A stretch of DNA of 27,500 bases from Armadillidium nasatum (taxonomy: Eukaryota > Arthropoda > Malacostraca > Isopoda > Armadillidiidae): contig SEYY01005569.1 in the NCBI GenBank assembly GCA_009176605.1, positions 47,501 to 75,000 on the forward strand, given 5' to 3'. Below are positions 1-10,050 of the stretch, in pieces. Positions within the stretch are counted from its first letter, which is position 1, and each line of letters begins with the position of its first letter. Under the pieces are notes generated by a model. The model ran no database searches, was not told the DNA's origin, and saw only the letters and a list, made by a program, of their open reading frames with translations. The position numbers and the translations under genes were made by a program.

Positions 1-1064
<1,064 letters not shown>

Positions 1065-1540
1065 AGTTTAGAAGTTTAATGGAAAAGAGTTAATTTTAAA
1101 ATGGTGTTTATTTTGTAGAAGTTATTGGAGTATAGTTAAATACTAGCCAAACCAGAAGTCGAGATTTGTTTCTCCAAAATTTGCACTATAGATTAACTCT
1201 GATGTTCAAATGAGCTTCTGTAAATGCAGAATAAAGAAATAAGAACAAAATTATAAACAACTTCAGCACGAAAGAACACTATGAAATAAACTTACAATGA
1301 TTTAAACGGAATGCTTCTTTTTGAGAAACGTTTTAGTTCCTCATAAGGAAACAATGTAATGTCTACAAGCATTCCACGTAAAGAAGTTTAGTTCATATTT
1401 TTCAACTGCTGCAGCTTCAACGAGTTATCTATCATAAAAATAAGATTTTAATAAATTAGACTGTCAGGTTTATTTTAGTTTTGTACTACACTTTTTCAAT
1501 CGAAATTTTTATGTTTTTGTTTTATTTATGATATAAATGG
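1065..1540. other. AT-rich spacer, no feature seen
   Basis: AT-rich sequence between the microsatellite and the CR1-like fragment. I see no open frame of note, no terminal repeat and no RNA gene. Confidence 0.5.
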
Positions 1541-2160
1541 GGATTGGCTTGAGACTGTGGACCAAGAAAAAGATTTAGGTGTGATTATTAGCAGTAATCT
1601 GAAAGTGGGGGATCGGTGTTTGCAAGCAAGGAATAGAGCTAATAAGATGTTAGGTATAATAAATTGCAATGTAGCTATGTCAGGCCAGCATTAGAGTATT
1701 GCGTACAAGTTTGGGCTTCACATTTAAGAAAGGACATAGATATGCTGGAGAGAGTACAGCGTAGAGCTATAACGGATGATTTCTGGCTTCGAAAGTAAGA
1801 GCTATGAGGAGAGGTTGAAGGAGCTGGGAATGTTCTCGGTTGAAAGGAGATTCCTCAGAGGGTATATGATACAAGTTTACAAAATATTTGCATCTGACAG
1901 TAATACAGAGATTGAAAAATACTTTATAGTGGACCATGGAAGAGAAACTAGAGGGCATGATAAGAAAATTAAAAAGAAGTCATGCCAATCTCAATCAAAG
2001 AAAATATTCTTTCAGTAATAGGGTTGTTAATTTTTGGAATGGCTTGCCACAAGAGATTGTTGACTGTGATTCTCTTGTCAGCATTTAAAAGGGGACTATA
2101 GATAGATATATGGATGGTTTAGGTATCGTATGGTATAATTTGACTAAGCCAAATTGGCTG
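1541..2160 (+). pseudogene. CR1-like LINE, C-terminal part of RT ORF
   Basis: Three neighbouring frames give the end of a CR1/L2-type ORF2 protein. About 1565-1660 reads KDLGVIISSNLKV and a Cys/Arg-rich helix. About 1680-1770 reads [20 protein letters not shown] and ERVQRRA. The open stretch 1776-2018 gives SYEERLKELGMFSVERRFLR followed by MIQVYKIF and a basic segment. 2005-2090 reads NRVVNFWNGLPQEIV, the usual end of this protein class. Frame changes lie near 1675, 1775 and 2015. The 3' UTR probably runs to about 2460. This is the region downstream of the RT palm, so the catalytic core is absent here. It is a dead fragment. The family call rests on the characteristic end motifs and is fairly secure. 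Confidence 0.8.
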
Positions 2161-2474
2161 GTATATATGAATTTTAGAACGACTTTTGATTAAGCCTAAC
2201 TGGCAACTTTGTAGTGGGTGTTGGTTCATTGCATGTGTAATTAGTTATTAAATCAATAGTTAGTACTAAAAATATGTAGAAGCTTAGTTTCATTTTCATC
2301 TTTGCATGAATGAACTGATAACTAAGGATAGGATAGACCTGTTTTTGTTGCATGTAATAGTATTTGAATTATTATTATTTGTTTTGACTGGAACAGTCTT
2401 GATAGGCCAGTGTGGCTTCTAACTGTATATTTCTTATGTATCATCTTATGCTATCCACATTGTTTGTTAATGTG
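2161..2474 (+). other. Probable CR1-like 3' untranslated region
   Basis: Non-coding sequence after the CR1-like ORF end. It has a segment at 2378-2424 that recurs, at roughly 80% by eye, on the same strand at 3180-3224 on the far side of the inverted RT fragment. No gene is seen. Confidence 0.4.
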
Positions 2475-3115
2475 GTATGATACGGAGTTTTCCACCTCTC
2501 TTGCTGACCGTCACAGAATGTGCGGACGACTACAAAAGGTTGAGAATAGAAGAATACCCAACACAGAACCTTGAGGAACCCCAATCTTTACCAGCTCCCA
2601 TGATGATTTATTGCCATTCAATACTGCACACTGTCTCCTGTCCTTCAACCACTCATGTATCCAGTTCAGTTTTGAACAACCCCTTCTAAACCACATTGAG
2701 ATAATTTGTAAATCAGCCTTTTATGAAGTACCTCATCAAAAGCTTTGCTGAAATCAAGATATACTATATCAACTAATATACTCCATAAATTCCAAAAGAT
2801 TTGTCTGACATAATTTACCTTTCCTAAAACCATGTTGAGAGTCTTGTAAAATCTTATTGTCAACTAAATGCTTTTCTATTGGACTTTTCATTTTTTTCTA
2901 GAACTTTTACTACCAAGGAGGTTAAACTAACTGATCTGTAGTATCCAATATCATCTCTGCTATCTTTCTGGTAAATTGGTACCACATAAGCAGTTTTCCA
3001 ATCCTCTGGTATTTCACAATAATTAACACCTGTTGAATATTATATATAAACCATATGCAATACTATTACTACCTTCCTTAATGATTCTTCCATGTATACC
3101 ATCAAGACCTATCAA
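2475..3115 (-). pseudogene. CR1-like LINE, central RT fragment, inverted
   Basis: Read on the minus strand, this is the fingers/palm part of a CR1-type reverse transcriptase. From 3115 downward it gives a decayed GLDGIHGRIIKEGSNSIAYG segment and then text matching the region before the palm. At 2863-2666 it reads DIVYLDFSKAFDEVLHKRL, which holds the first catalytic Asp (motif A). At 2696-2511 it reads WIHEWLKDRRQCAVLNGNK and GVPQGSVLGILLF (motif B). The two open pieces are in different frames that overlap near 2680. The second catalytic motif (YADD) is not preserved. It belongs to the same broad family as the plus-strand piece at 1541-2160 but covers an earlier, non-overlapping part of the protein. 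It is a pseudogene. Confidence 0.82.
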
Positions 3116-3116
3116 T

Positions 3117-3155
3117 GTAGTTAATTACTCAAAGTTATTTGTAGTTAATTACTCA
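3117..3155. repeat. 15-bp direct repeat pair
   Basis: GTAGTTAATTACTCA occurs at 3117-3131 and again at 3141-3155, separated by 9 bp. It is a perfect short tandem-like duplication, probably a slippage or repair scar. Confidence 0.8.
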
Positions 3156-3251
3156 CTCAAAGCAGATGGTAACTTTTCTAATTTTGACCGGGACAGTGTT
3201 GATAGTTCATTTGGCTTCCAACCGTCTCAGTTTTTTTTTATGTGTATAACA

Positions 3252-3290
3252 CATAGACTTTAACTACATACATAGGAGTTAAAGTCTATG
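3252..3290. repeat. Perfect 14-bp inverted repeat (hairpin)
   Basis: CATAGACTTTAACT at 3252-3265 is exactly complementary to AGTTAAAGTCTATG at 3277-3290, with an 11-nt loop. There is no T-run typical of a terminator and this is a eukaryotic context. It could be a remnant terminal inverted repeat or a cruciform-forming palindrome. Confidence 0.85.
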
Positions 3291-3499
3291 GTATAAAATT
3301 AAAATAATTAAAAGGACGATTCTGGAAACTCTTAAATAAGCCCACTCCTTATTGCATAGTAATTTGCAAATGGCGGGATTTCTAAGATTTTGACCATGTC
3401 GTATGGATTTTGACTCAGGCAAAGACAATACGTGTTGTTGATTTTTTTCTATTTCTCGTGTTTTACTAATCATAAAAGTTTTTTTTTTTATTGTTTCTT
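3291..3499. other. Spacer, no feature seen
   Basis: AT-rich sequence between the hairpin and the Jockey-like ORF1 remnant. No convincing coding or repeat signal is visible. Confidence 0.4.
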
Positions 3500-4400
3500 T
3501 ACTTTAGAATATTTTATGCCTCCCTCTTGTAGCTCGGGGCATGGGTGCGGTTGGACAGGAAGAAGTAGACATGCCATTCCTCCACCAGGACAGCAGCCTT
3601 TGTAATAGGCCTAATCCCCATTTACTGTAGACTCCAAGGTAGCACCCCAGTTGGCTCCACCGAATCATTGGCAATCTCCCATAACAGGTTGTTATCCAGT
3701 CATCAGAGGGTAAACGCATTTTCACAAACCCTAAAAAAAACCTTCAGGCATCTCAAATGTCGGTCTTCCAGAAATGGGTTATTGAGATTTCTATTGAAGT
3801 TCTAGGTAGAGGCCAGGCGGTTCGTTTTGAGATTACTTCCTTTGTCACTTACTGATATTACTAATTGGGAGAGCACAATGTGCAATGTTTTGTACTTAAG
3901 TCAGAAGGTAAGGATATACACCTCATAAACATGGGAAAATTTTCACCATGTCAGTCCAGACCTTACAGAGAAAGAGATTTTTGAAGACAGGCTTAATAGA
4001 CCATACCTCCTCCACTGTCTTGGTTGGGAATAGAGTGAAGGTGAAATCCAAAGAGGATGAGTTAATACTATGACTATTCACATTAAATTTAAAGGTCTAC
4101 TCCCATCCAGGGTCTGTATAAATCAAAATTCCTATCCTGTTTCCCCGTCACTCATTCCATACTGAGATGTTTTACCTGTTGGAGGTTTGGCCATGGTCAA
4201 CTTATATGTTGATCTATAGTTTGATGTGCTAATTGCAGCAATTTTCATTCTGCAAAGGTTGCACTTACTCCGCCTCCTATTATTTTTGCAATGGCTCATA
4301 TAAAGTAACATCTAAATTGTCCTGTTTTTAAATACTTTAGAAATTCATGTTTCTTATCAAGGATAACTTTCAAGATCTTCATCTCCTCTCATGGAGGCTC
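3500..4400 (+). pseudogene. Jockey-type LINE ORF1 (gag-like RNA-binding protein), decayed
   Basis: About 3500-3756 looks like a LINE 5' untranslated region: it is more GC-rich than its surroundings and coding-poor on the plus strand. An ATG at 3757 opens a short frame (MSVFQKWVIEISIEVLG, to a TGA at 3853) resembling the start of Jockey-type ORF1 proteins. Further on, about 4080-4207 gives FKGLLPSRVCINQNSYPV and then a CCHC zinc knuckle, CFTCWRFGHGQLIC, at about 4168-4209. A second Cys-rich stretch follows with CANC near 4230. In this family the knuckles bind the LINE RNA. Stops and frameshifts are frequent and no ORF2 follows, so this is an orphan ORF1 remnant. Frame-by-frame homology is weak outside the knuckle and the preceding strand, but those two together are characteristic. 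Confidence 0.65.
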
Positions 4401-5567
4401 TCTGTAAACTAACCCCCATACTGCCCCAGCCCTGACACACCTACACAACCATTGATATCTACCTCAGCACAACCCAAAATGTCTGCTCCAGTATGTTCAC
4501 ATCATTTAAATAACTCCATTAATCTCGATACAATTCCTTTGATTTATTGAGATGAACAGAACAGGCTGCATGGCCCATTTCCCACATACTCTCAAATGTT
4601 AATGTAGAAACCAATATTCTGTTTCCATACCTCCCTAGAATGCTTCTAAAAAGAGATGAGCCTCTACCACTACCTCCTCAATACAAGATGACTTGGTTTG
4701 GTCACACTGTAAGGGGTAGTCCTTGAAGAGGAACTATTTATGAGAAGAAAATTTAAAGAGAGATATGTATCTGTAATGGCTTCTAAAGACTGTCTGCCTT
4801 ACTGGGGACTAATTCCTAATAAAGTTATTCCCTCAAACATATATAATTTAACAAAGTAAAAACACGTTTTGATGAGAGCCCAAAGAAGAGATCAACTTCT
4901 TTTCTCTTTCAAAAACATAGTGAAAGCTGCTTCTAACAAAGGTAGAAAGGTTGGATTTGATGACAGGTGCAAGAAGAAGTGAAAACGAACAAATCAACTA
5001 TTCATCTAACATGCAATGATATCTGGCTTTATGAAGTTGAAGACTTCCAATACACTCACTTGTTCATACACAAGTAAATAAGCTAATTTTCAGCCTTAAA
5101 TATGCATCAAAATAGAGAGTAACTTCAAAGGTATATAACAAAGAGTAAACCCTACATATATACTGCCCTTATATTGAAATGAATAGTTTATTAGAAAATA
5201 TTTTTTTTTAATTTTGGAGAAACAAGTTATAAAAGGAAATTTGGAAGATATTGTTATTTCTGAAAAACAGATACCAACTTTTGGACCTTATACCCCAACC
5301 CTGGGTAAGTTGTGATTATACTGTTGTTGATGAACAAAAAGAGTAAGAAGTTTTATAATCATTATTGTATAAGTTTAAAATAATATTAAGAGTTTGCTGA
5401 TTTAAGAGTTAATAGTAATAATGGAGTAAATTTAAAGTTTAAAAATAGAGTAATTGATAAAATTCCTTAATCTAAATCTCATAGTTTAATTTAAAGTTTT
5501 GAAATAAATTAATTGATAAGATTCATTTAAGTATAATAATCTAAATTTACTACAGTTCAATCATACA
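4401..5567. other. Mostly unrecognised AT-rich sequence
   Basis: 4400-4800 may still be decayed LINE ORF1 tail (Pro- and Ser-rich text with many stops), but I cannot support this. From about 5100 the sequence becomes very AT-rich. 5280-5567 looks like a non-coding 3' region of an LTR element because a polypurine-like tract follows it at 5568. No RNA gene or open frame of interest is seen. Confidence 0.35.
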
Positions 5568-5577
5568 AAGGGGGGAT
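5568..5577 (+). promoter_or_regulatory. Polypurine-tract-like site
   Basis: AAAGGGGGGA lies just before the candidate LTR start at 5581. Such a tract primes plus-strand DNA synthesis in LTR retroelements and normally sits at the internal side of the 3' LTR. Here it is upstream of an LTR that is also followed by a PBS. Confidence 0.5.
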
Positions 5578-5623
5578 TTATGTTTAATTTTCCATTTTTA
5601 TTCTTTTATTAAAAGGGTTTCAG

Positions 5624-5812
5624 TTGACCAGTCAAAGGAATCAACATCGAAGTTCCTGTAATTTTTCTGAAGACTTCACCACCATATTTGATTTGGAAAA
5701 TACCAGATATTGTGCATTACCCAGTAGGGAAGAGAGTTATCGATTGATCCCCTTTGTGGAAGAGTCAAGTGTTCCTATTGAGGATAAGATGTCCAACCCA
5801 AAGGTAAAATAA
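5624..5812 (+). CDS. Short open frame inside the candidate LTR, unrecognised
   Basis: The 62-codon frame begins with a non-ATG codon and runs to a TAA. It is less AT-rich than the surrounding LTR and reads like ordinary protein (for example RYCALPSREESYRLIPFVEE). Near its end, CCAAAG|GTAAAA looks like a splice donor. A pyrimidine-rich stretch ending in TTAG occurs near 5989. It could be a small leader exon of the element's mRNA, a captured fragment, or chance. I do not recognise any domain. Confidence 0.3.
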   Translation: MTSQRNQHRSSCNFSEDFTTIFDLENTRYCALPSREESYRLIPFVEESSVPIEDKMSNPKVK

Positions 5813-5920
5813 CTGGTCTTTATCTTTAATTTATAATTTATTATTATTATTATTATTTGTCTTACATTGATTTTGATTACTTATTTATTGGCTAGGTTTT
5901 TGTATTATTTTGTACAGTTA

Positions 5921-5932
5921 TATATATAAAAG
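5921..5932 (+). promoter_or_regulatory. TATA-like element in candidate LTR
   Basis: TATATATAAAAG sits centrally in the candidate LTR, about 540 bp before its end. It is a plausible core promoter for the retrotransposon transcript, but the region is AT-rich, so chance is possible. Confidence 0.3.
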
Positions 5933-6467
5933 CGTTTTTATAATTTTCTAAGAATTAAAAGTTAATTTTATATTTATTTTTTGTGTTAGGTATTTTATCA
6001 TTTAAATAATTTATCATTATTAGAGGGAGCTTCCTTAGTTAGATAGGCTTGTAAATATAATTTAAGAATAGAGTATTTTTATTATTGTAATGTGTTATAT
6101 TTAATATATTAATACATAAGAAAAAGGGTTTATTTGTTGTCCCCCTTTTTGAAGAATTAATAATTGTCTGGTCTAAATACCTAAATCATCAGTCTTGAGT
6201 GAGTATTTTATTTAAAAAGTTATTATATTTTGAAGAATTTATCATCAATTAAGTCTATTTATTTTTACTCAGCAGCTGAATTTGCCCTTTTAGGGAATCT
6301 AAAAAAGTGGACGGGGATAAAAATCTACAGGAAATTTTGTTGTTCGTACCCACGTTCTCAAAACGAAAACTCCTGAGGAAAAGTGGGGAAATCTCGTCAA
6401 ATATTTATCGTGGTAAGAGTCAATCACTTTCTCCATTTTTCTTGTAATGAGCCCCCATTACATAAAT

Positions 6468-6478
6468 TGGTAGCAGAG
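6468..6478 (+). promoter_or_regulatory. Primer-binding site, initiator Met tRNA
   Basis: TGGTAGCAGAG is complementary to the 3' end of animal initiator methionine tRNA (ending CUCUGCUACCA). This is the site where the tRNA primes minus-strand synthesis. It lies 5 bp after the LTR end and about 127 bp before the first ATG of gag, as expected. Confidence 0.8.
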
Positions 6479-6604
6479 CGTAGTTATTCCCTTTGAGGTG
6501 CCTACCTCTGCTGCTGAGTGTTCTGTCACTCTGATTCACATTTTTGGGATAAGTCCCTTCTTGCATTCTAATACTCACTCATTCCATTCTTGAAAAAAAA
6601 AAAT

Positions 6605-7475
6605 ATGACTGATGACATGAATTCCCAGCTGGATAATGTTAAAATTCCTGCTTCAGAGGCAAATCCTTCAGAGAACCCTCCTGTTGGAAATAATAATAAT
6701 CCACCAAATTTGGGTGATCTAAATAATCATTCGGGAGAAAATAATAATAGTTTTGCAGGTGGTCGAACTTTAGATGCTTTGCTTCAGCAAAATGCTGAAT
6801 TAGTACAATCTGTGACAGCATTAATCCAGGCACTGGCGATTGAGAAGAAACCAAAGGTAATACCACCAGGGAAATTTCGAATGAGTTCCGGAGAAACGTT
6901 GGTACAATTTTTAACCCGGTTTGAAGATTATTGTGCAGTTACCTATCCTGGTTCGGTTGAAGGAAGAGTACCCTTATTGGGCCAACATTTAGAAGGAGTT
7001 GCATCGGAGGTTTATAAGATCATAGCTCAAACTTCTGTAGAATATGGAGAAGTAAGGGAACGAATGTTGCAGTGGTACAGAGAAGAGCTTGAAAAAGAAT
7101 TGAGAGTGGACTCCGAAAATTTTACAGAAGCAAGCTTGAAAGAAGGCGAGACAATTCCACTCTTCGCATTAAGATTAATAGGTCTAGGCTCAGAAAGCAT
7201 TTCCTGGAAATGAAGTTACCAAGATGCCCATAGTACGCCAGAGGTTTTTAAAGAGTTTGCCCGAAGAGGTAAAGACCAAGGTTAACAATACATTAATGGC
7301 TATTGAAACATCATTAGGGTTTGCAAATACCCTGGGAAAGATTAGTGGCTATTGTAGATAGTAGTTACACGGTTGAAAGGGGAGTTTTTGATAAAAAGTT
7401 AATTGATTTGACTCAGCCGGCTTCAGTATCACCTAAGTTCCAGGAAATGACTTCAAGAATGTGTTGTTGTTCACA
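6605..7475 (+). pseudogene. gag: Gypsy-like Gag, matrix/capsid region (frameshifted)
   Basis: Gag packages the retrotransposon RNA into a cytoplasmic virus-like particle. The ATG at 6605 is the likely start; the frame is open from 6590 to a TGA at 7211. The N-terminal ~70 residues are Asn/Pro/Ser-rich and look disordered. A capsid-like helical domain follows, with KFRMSSGETLVQFLTRFEDY (about residues 95-115) and LLGQHLEGVASEVYKII. After about 7190 the reading continues in another frame (KAFPGNEVTKMPIVRQRFLK), with frame changes near 7190 and 7330, then through WERLVAIVDSSYTVERG at 7330-7440. At least two frameshifts break the gene, so it cannot make full Gag. The zinc-knuckle region that follows belongs to the same protein. 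Confidence 0.8.
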
Positions 7476-7492
7476 CCAACCGGAAGTGGCCA

Positions 7493-7907
7493 TTGGGGTG
7501 TCCAGCAAAGATCAATGTGATAACCCAATCAGTACCCAATAGGGAGGAGACTCCTCGAAACCAGGATAACTCGTATAATGGCAGAGGAAGATCTAGAGAT
7601 TCAGCAACATGGTATCGTGGACAGTCAAACCGGCGATTTCAAGATAATACAAGACAGTCCTGTTTCCATTGTAAGAAACCAGGACACACCATGAGTCAGT
7701 GCCGAGCTCGACCATTGTGCAGATATTGTGGAAAGAGAGGACACCAGTATGATGATTGTTATATAGCTCCAAAATAGATGTTTACATTGCAAAGAAGTAG
7801 GCCATCTGGTGGGGAGTTGTCCCGTCAAGAATAATGACAAATTACAGTGCCCATTGTGTGAGGGGGATCATTTAGGAAAAGATTGCCCAACTAACCAGGG
7901 AAACTAA
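7493..7907 (+). pseudogene. gag: Gypsy-like Gag, nucleocapsid with four zinc knuckles
   Basis: An Arg-rich linker is followed by four Cys-His zinc knuckles that would bind the element's RNA. Knuckle 1 is CFHCKKPGHTMSQC at 7661-7702. Knuckle 2 is CRYCGKRGHQYDDC at 7718-7759. Knuckle 3 is CLHCKEVGHLVGSC at 7779-7820. Knuckle 4 is CPLCEGDHLGKDC at 7848-7886. The first three are CX2CX4HX4C and the last is CX2CX3HX4C. Knuckles 1-2 are in frame 2 up to a TAG at 7775; knuckles 3-4 are in frame 3 up to a TAA at 7905, so one frameshift separates them. All metal ligands are intact. Ty3/gypsy Gag usually has one or two knuckles, so four is unusual. The second gypsy element in this window shows a similar set at 20378-20837. 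Confidence 0.88.
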
Positions 7908-8144
7908 TAAGCTCCGGCAGGGAAGACCTCTTGCTGGAGAATCCAACAGATACACAACCAGGAAGATGAAAGAGTAGAGGAACCTTCTGGAGAGTCTCAG
8001 GAGATTCCTCAGATTCAAATCACTGAAGACCATTCTAATAGTTGTCAACAAGACATATATCGAAGTGTAGAAGAAAATGAAATTGAAATGGACAAAAGGG
8101 AATGGCAAGTTGAAGATTCTGGAGAACCAAAAATTTTGGTCTAA
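7908..8144 (+). pseudogene. Acidic Gag-Pol linker
   Basis: It is in the same frame as knuckles 3-4 after the TAA at 7905. The frame is clearly coding from about 7947 and is rich in Glu, Gln, Ser and Asp (for example VEENEIEMDKREWQVED). It ends in TAA at 8142. It looks like the low-complexity spacer between nucleocapsid and protease; no domain is recognised. Whether it belonged to Gag or Pol in the active element is unclear. Confidence 0.5.
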
Positions 8145-8149
8145 ATGAA

Positions 8150-8686
8150 GTGACAGGAGAAAGACAGCAAGATAACGAAGAACCAGAAGAAATTATCACC
8201 TATAGAGAGATAAGAACCCCTGATGAAACATTATTGTTAGGAGTTTCTATTCCGGATCAGCCCCAGTTAACAAAATGTGTTGCATTTGTGGATACAGGCG
8301 CTGAAGTTAGCTTAATAACTGCTCGTTGTTTCAATGTGTTAGATCCTGAAAAATACCCAAGAATGAGTACAGCTTATCGGAGTGTAGAAGGAATCGGAAG
8401 AAATAAGTTCCCCGTTATGGGCGAAGTAATTATATCATTTAAATTAGCCACTGATTATATGTTAAGCTCAAACCGGTTTATCATCATACCTGATGAGGTA
8501 ACAGAATATGACGTGGTGATTGGGTATGATGTTCTCAAGAGGGAACATTTGTTGCCTGATCCCAGTGCAAAAGAATTGGTGGTGCGTAGAGGAAATAAGG
8601 TACAGACAGTTGCAGTGGATATGAGAGAGGAACAGAACTTGAGATTCAACTTGCGTAGTAGCAGAAAATATCATGCTTCAGCCTAA
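8150..8686 (+). CDS. Gypsy-like aspartic protease domain
   Basis: This is a retropepsin-type protease, which cleaves the Gag-Pol precursor in the particle as a homodimer. The active-site motif is VAFVDTGAEVSLI, with the catalytic Asp codon at 8291-8293, about residue 48 of this frame. The second hallmark, EYDVVIGYDVL near residue 120, matches the hydrophobic-Gly motif that packs behind the active site. The domain is complete in one open frame of 178 codons. There is no ATG at the frame start; it was probably expressed as part of Gag-Pol. The frame continues past the protease into a basic stretch, and the following Pol text is in another frame from about 8673. Confidence 0.88.
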   Translation: MTGERQQDNEEPEEIITYREIRTPDETLLLGVSIPDQPQLTKCVAFVDTGAEVSLITARCFNVLDPEKYPRMSTAYRSVEGIGRNKFPVMGEVIISFKLATDYMLSSNRFIIIPDEVTEYDVVIGYDVLKREHLLPDPSAKELVVRRGNKVQTVAVDMREEQNLRFNLRSSRKYHASA

Positions 8687-9164
8687 GGAGTATACCACCA
8701 TAGAGGTAAAGACAAGACCAGAGTTGTCTGAAGATCAGGTGATGTTGGTAGAGTCCGAGGAGGCGTTGCCTAAAAAGTTGAGTATAGATCCGGCTTTGGT
8801 GAAATTTCATCAGAATAGAGCTATCCTTATCGTTCGAAATGATGATGATCGCCCAAAGAAATTACAAAAAGGATCTATAATAGGAAAAATGGAAACACTA
8901 GAAAATTACCATCCATCAATAGGTTTGGTAGAATTGGGTGGAACAGAATGAAGAGAGGAGAAGAAAGAATGGACATATGAGCAAATCAAACAAGCTTTTC
9001 GATTAGAAGAAGCAGATGTTACCACAGAACAAAGAGAACAGCTTACCTTATTATTAGGCACCGATTACCATTTTGTTTTAAGTAAGGGAGATTCAGACGT
9101 AGGATGTACCAGTGTAATAAAACATACGATCGAAACGTTAACAGAAGACCTGTGCAAGTACCAG
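8673..9164 (+). pseudogene. Pol linker between protease and RT
   Basis: The frame-3 text from 8673 runs to a TGA at 8949 and continues beyond it in the same frame (EWTYEQIKQAFRLEEADVTT, LLLGTDYHFVLSKGDSDVGC) to a TGA near 9164. It matches the usual Ty3/gypsy segment before the RT fingers, including a His-Thr-Ile-Glu motif near 9122. Short compensating frame changes lie between about 9130 and 9180. The same segment is present in the second element at 21558-22060, where the His-Thr-Ile-Glu to RT join is in one frame. Its function is structural; no catalytic residues are expected. Confidence 0.7.
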
Positions 9165-9188
9165 TGAGGCGATTGCAAGGGACCAATA

Positions 9189-10050
9189 TTGAAAGAGATA
9201 GAGGAAAATTGTAAGAAAATGGAAGAAGAGGGAATAATACGAAGAAGTAAATCACCTTACTCTGCTCCCGTGGTACCCATTAGGAAGAAAGACGGAACTA
9301 TACGGCTTTGTATAGACTACCGTGAGCTTAATAAAGTCACAAAGGGAGATAGTTTTCCTATACCAAATCTTGTTGATATGCTTTTCAGTCTGCAAGGGAT
9401 GAAGTATTTTACCACCATAGATCTGGTTAAAGGTTATTACCAAGTAGAGATGGAGGAGAATAGCATTGAAAAAACAGCTTTTACTACCCCATTATCCCAC
9501 TGGGAGTTCTTACGAATGCCCTTTGGGGTCAAAAACGGACCAGCTACATTTCAACGCGGGATGCGATTCGCTTTGTCCCATATCCCATGGAGCGAATGCA
9601 TGGTATATTTGGATGACGTACTTATTATAAGTGAAACTTTTGAGAAACATCTTGAAATATTGGAAAAAGTCTTGAAAGCTTTTGAAGAAACAGGGTTCAA
9701 AATAAAACCCACTAAAACATACCTATTAAGAAAAGAAGTTCAATACTTGGGGCACAAAGTTTCAGAAAATGGGATGGTTCCCTTGGATGAAAGTTTACAG
9801 GGTATAATGAAATTTCCAACCCCCAAGACCATTCGTCAATTAAGACAGTTTTTAGGAATGATAAATTTCTATAGGAGGCATATTCCACACTGTTCAGTAA
9901 TAGCCAAGCCTCTTTTTGAATTACTGGGAGGAAAAACCTTGAAATGGACTGAGAAGTGTAATGAGGCATTTGAGACCTTGAAGAAGACTTTAATTGAACC
10001 ACCAATTTTGACTTATCCTGATCGCTCAGAAGGAGCCCAACCATTGAAGT
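9189..10050 (+). CDS. pol: Gypsy-like reverse transcriptase domain
   Basis: This is the RNA-directed DNA polymerase of the element, acting on its RNA in the cytoplasmic particle. It lies in a single open frame running to 10169. The motifs appear in order: SPYSAPVVPIRKKDGTIRLC (fingers), DYRELNK, FTTIDLVKGYYQV with the first catalytic Asp, LRMPFGVKNGPATFQ, and MVYLDDVLIIS with the YLDD box at 9606-9617. These are followed by the connection motifs YLGHKVSENG and RQLRQFLGMINFYRRHIP. All three catalytic Asp residues are present. It is the best preserved part of the element. The enzyme would be made only as part of a longer Pol, so the upstream and downstream frameshifts still disable it. Confidence 0.95.

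Larger units (their letters stand above)
5581..6462 (+). repeat. Candidate LTR (882 bp) of the gypsy-like element
   Basis: The segment begins TGTTTAATTT and ends ATTACA, so it has TG...CA ends. It is flanked by a polypurine-like tract on the left and, 5 bp after its end, by a tRNA primer-binding site on the right. A TATA-like TATATATAAAAG lies at 5921-5932. No second copy is present in the window, so the ends are inferred from the flanking signals and not from an LTR pair. It contains a 62-codon open stretch at 5624-5812. Confidence 0.55.

Noticed and set aside
1541..3115. Twin-priming inversion of a single CR1 insertion
   Set aside because: Twin priming would put the inverted upstream part before the 3' part; here it lies after it.
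9712..10044. 110-codon open frame on the minus strand within the RT region
   Set aside because: Shadow of the plus-strand RT, which shows all family motifs. The minus frame has no recognisable domain.
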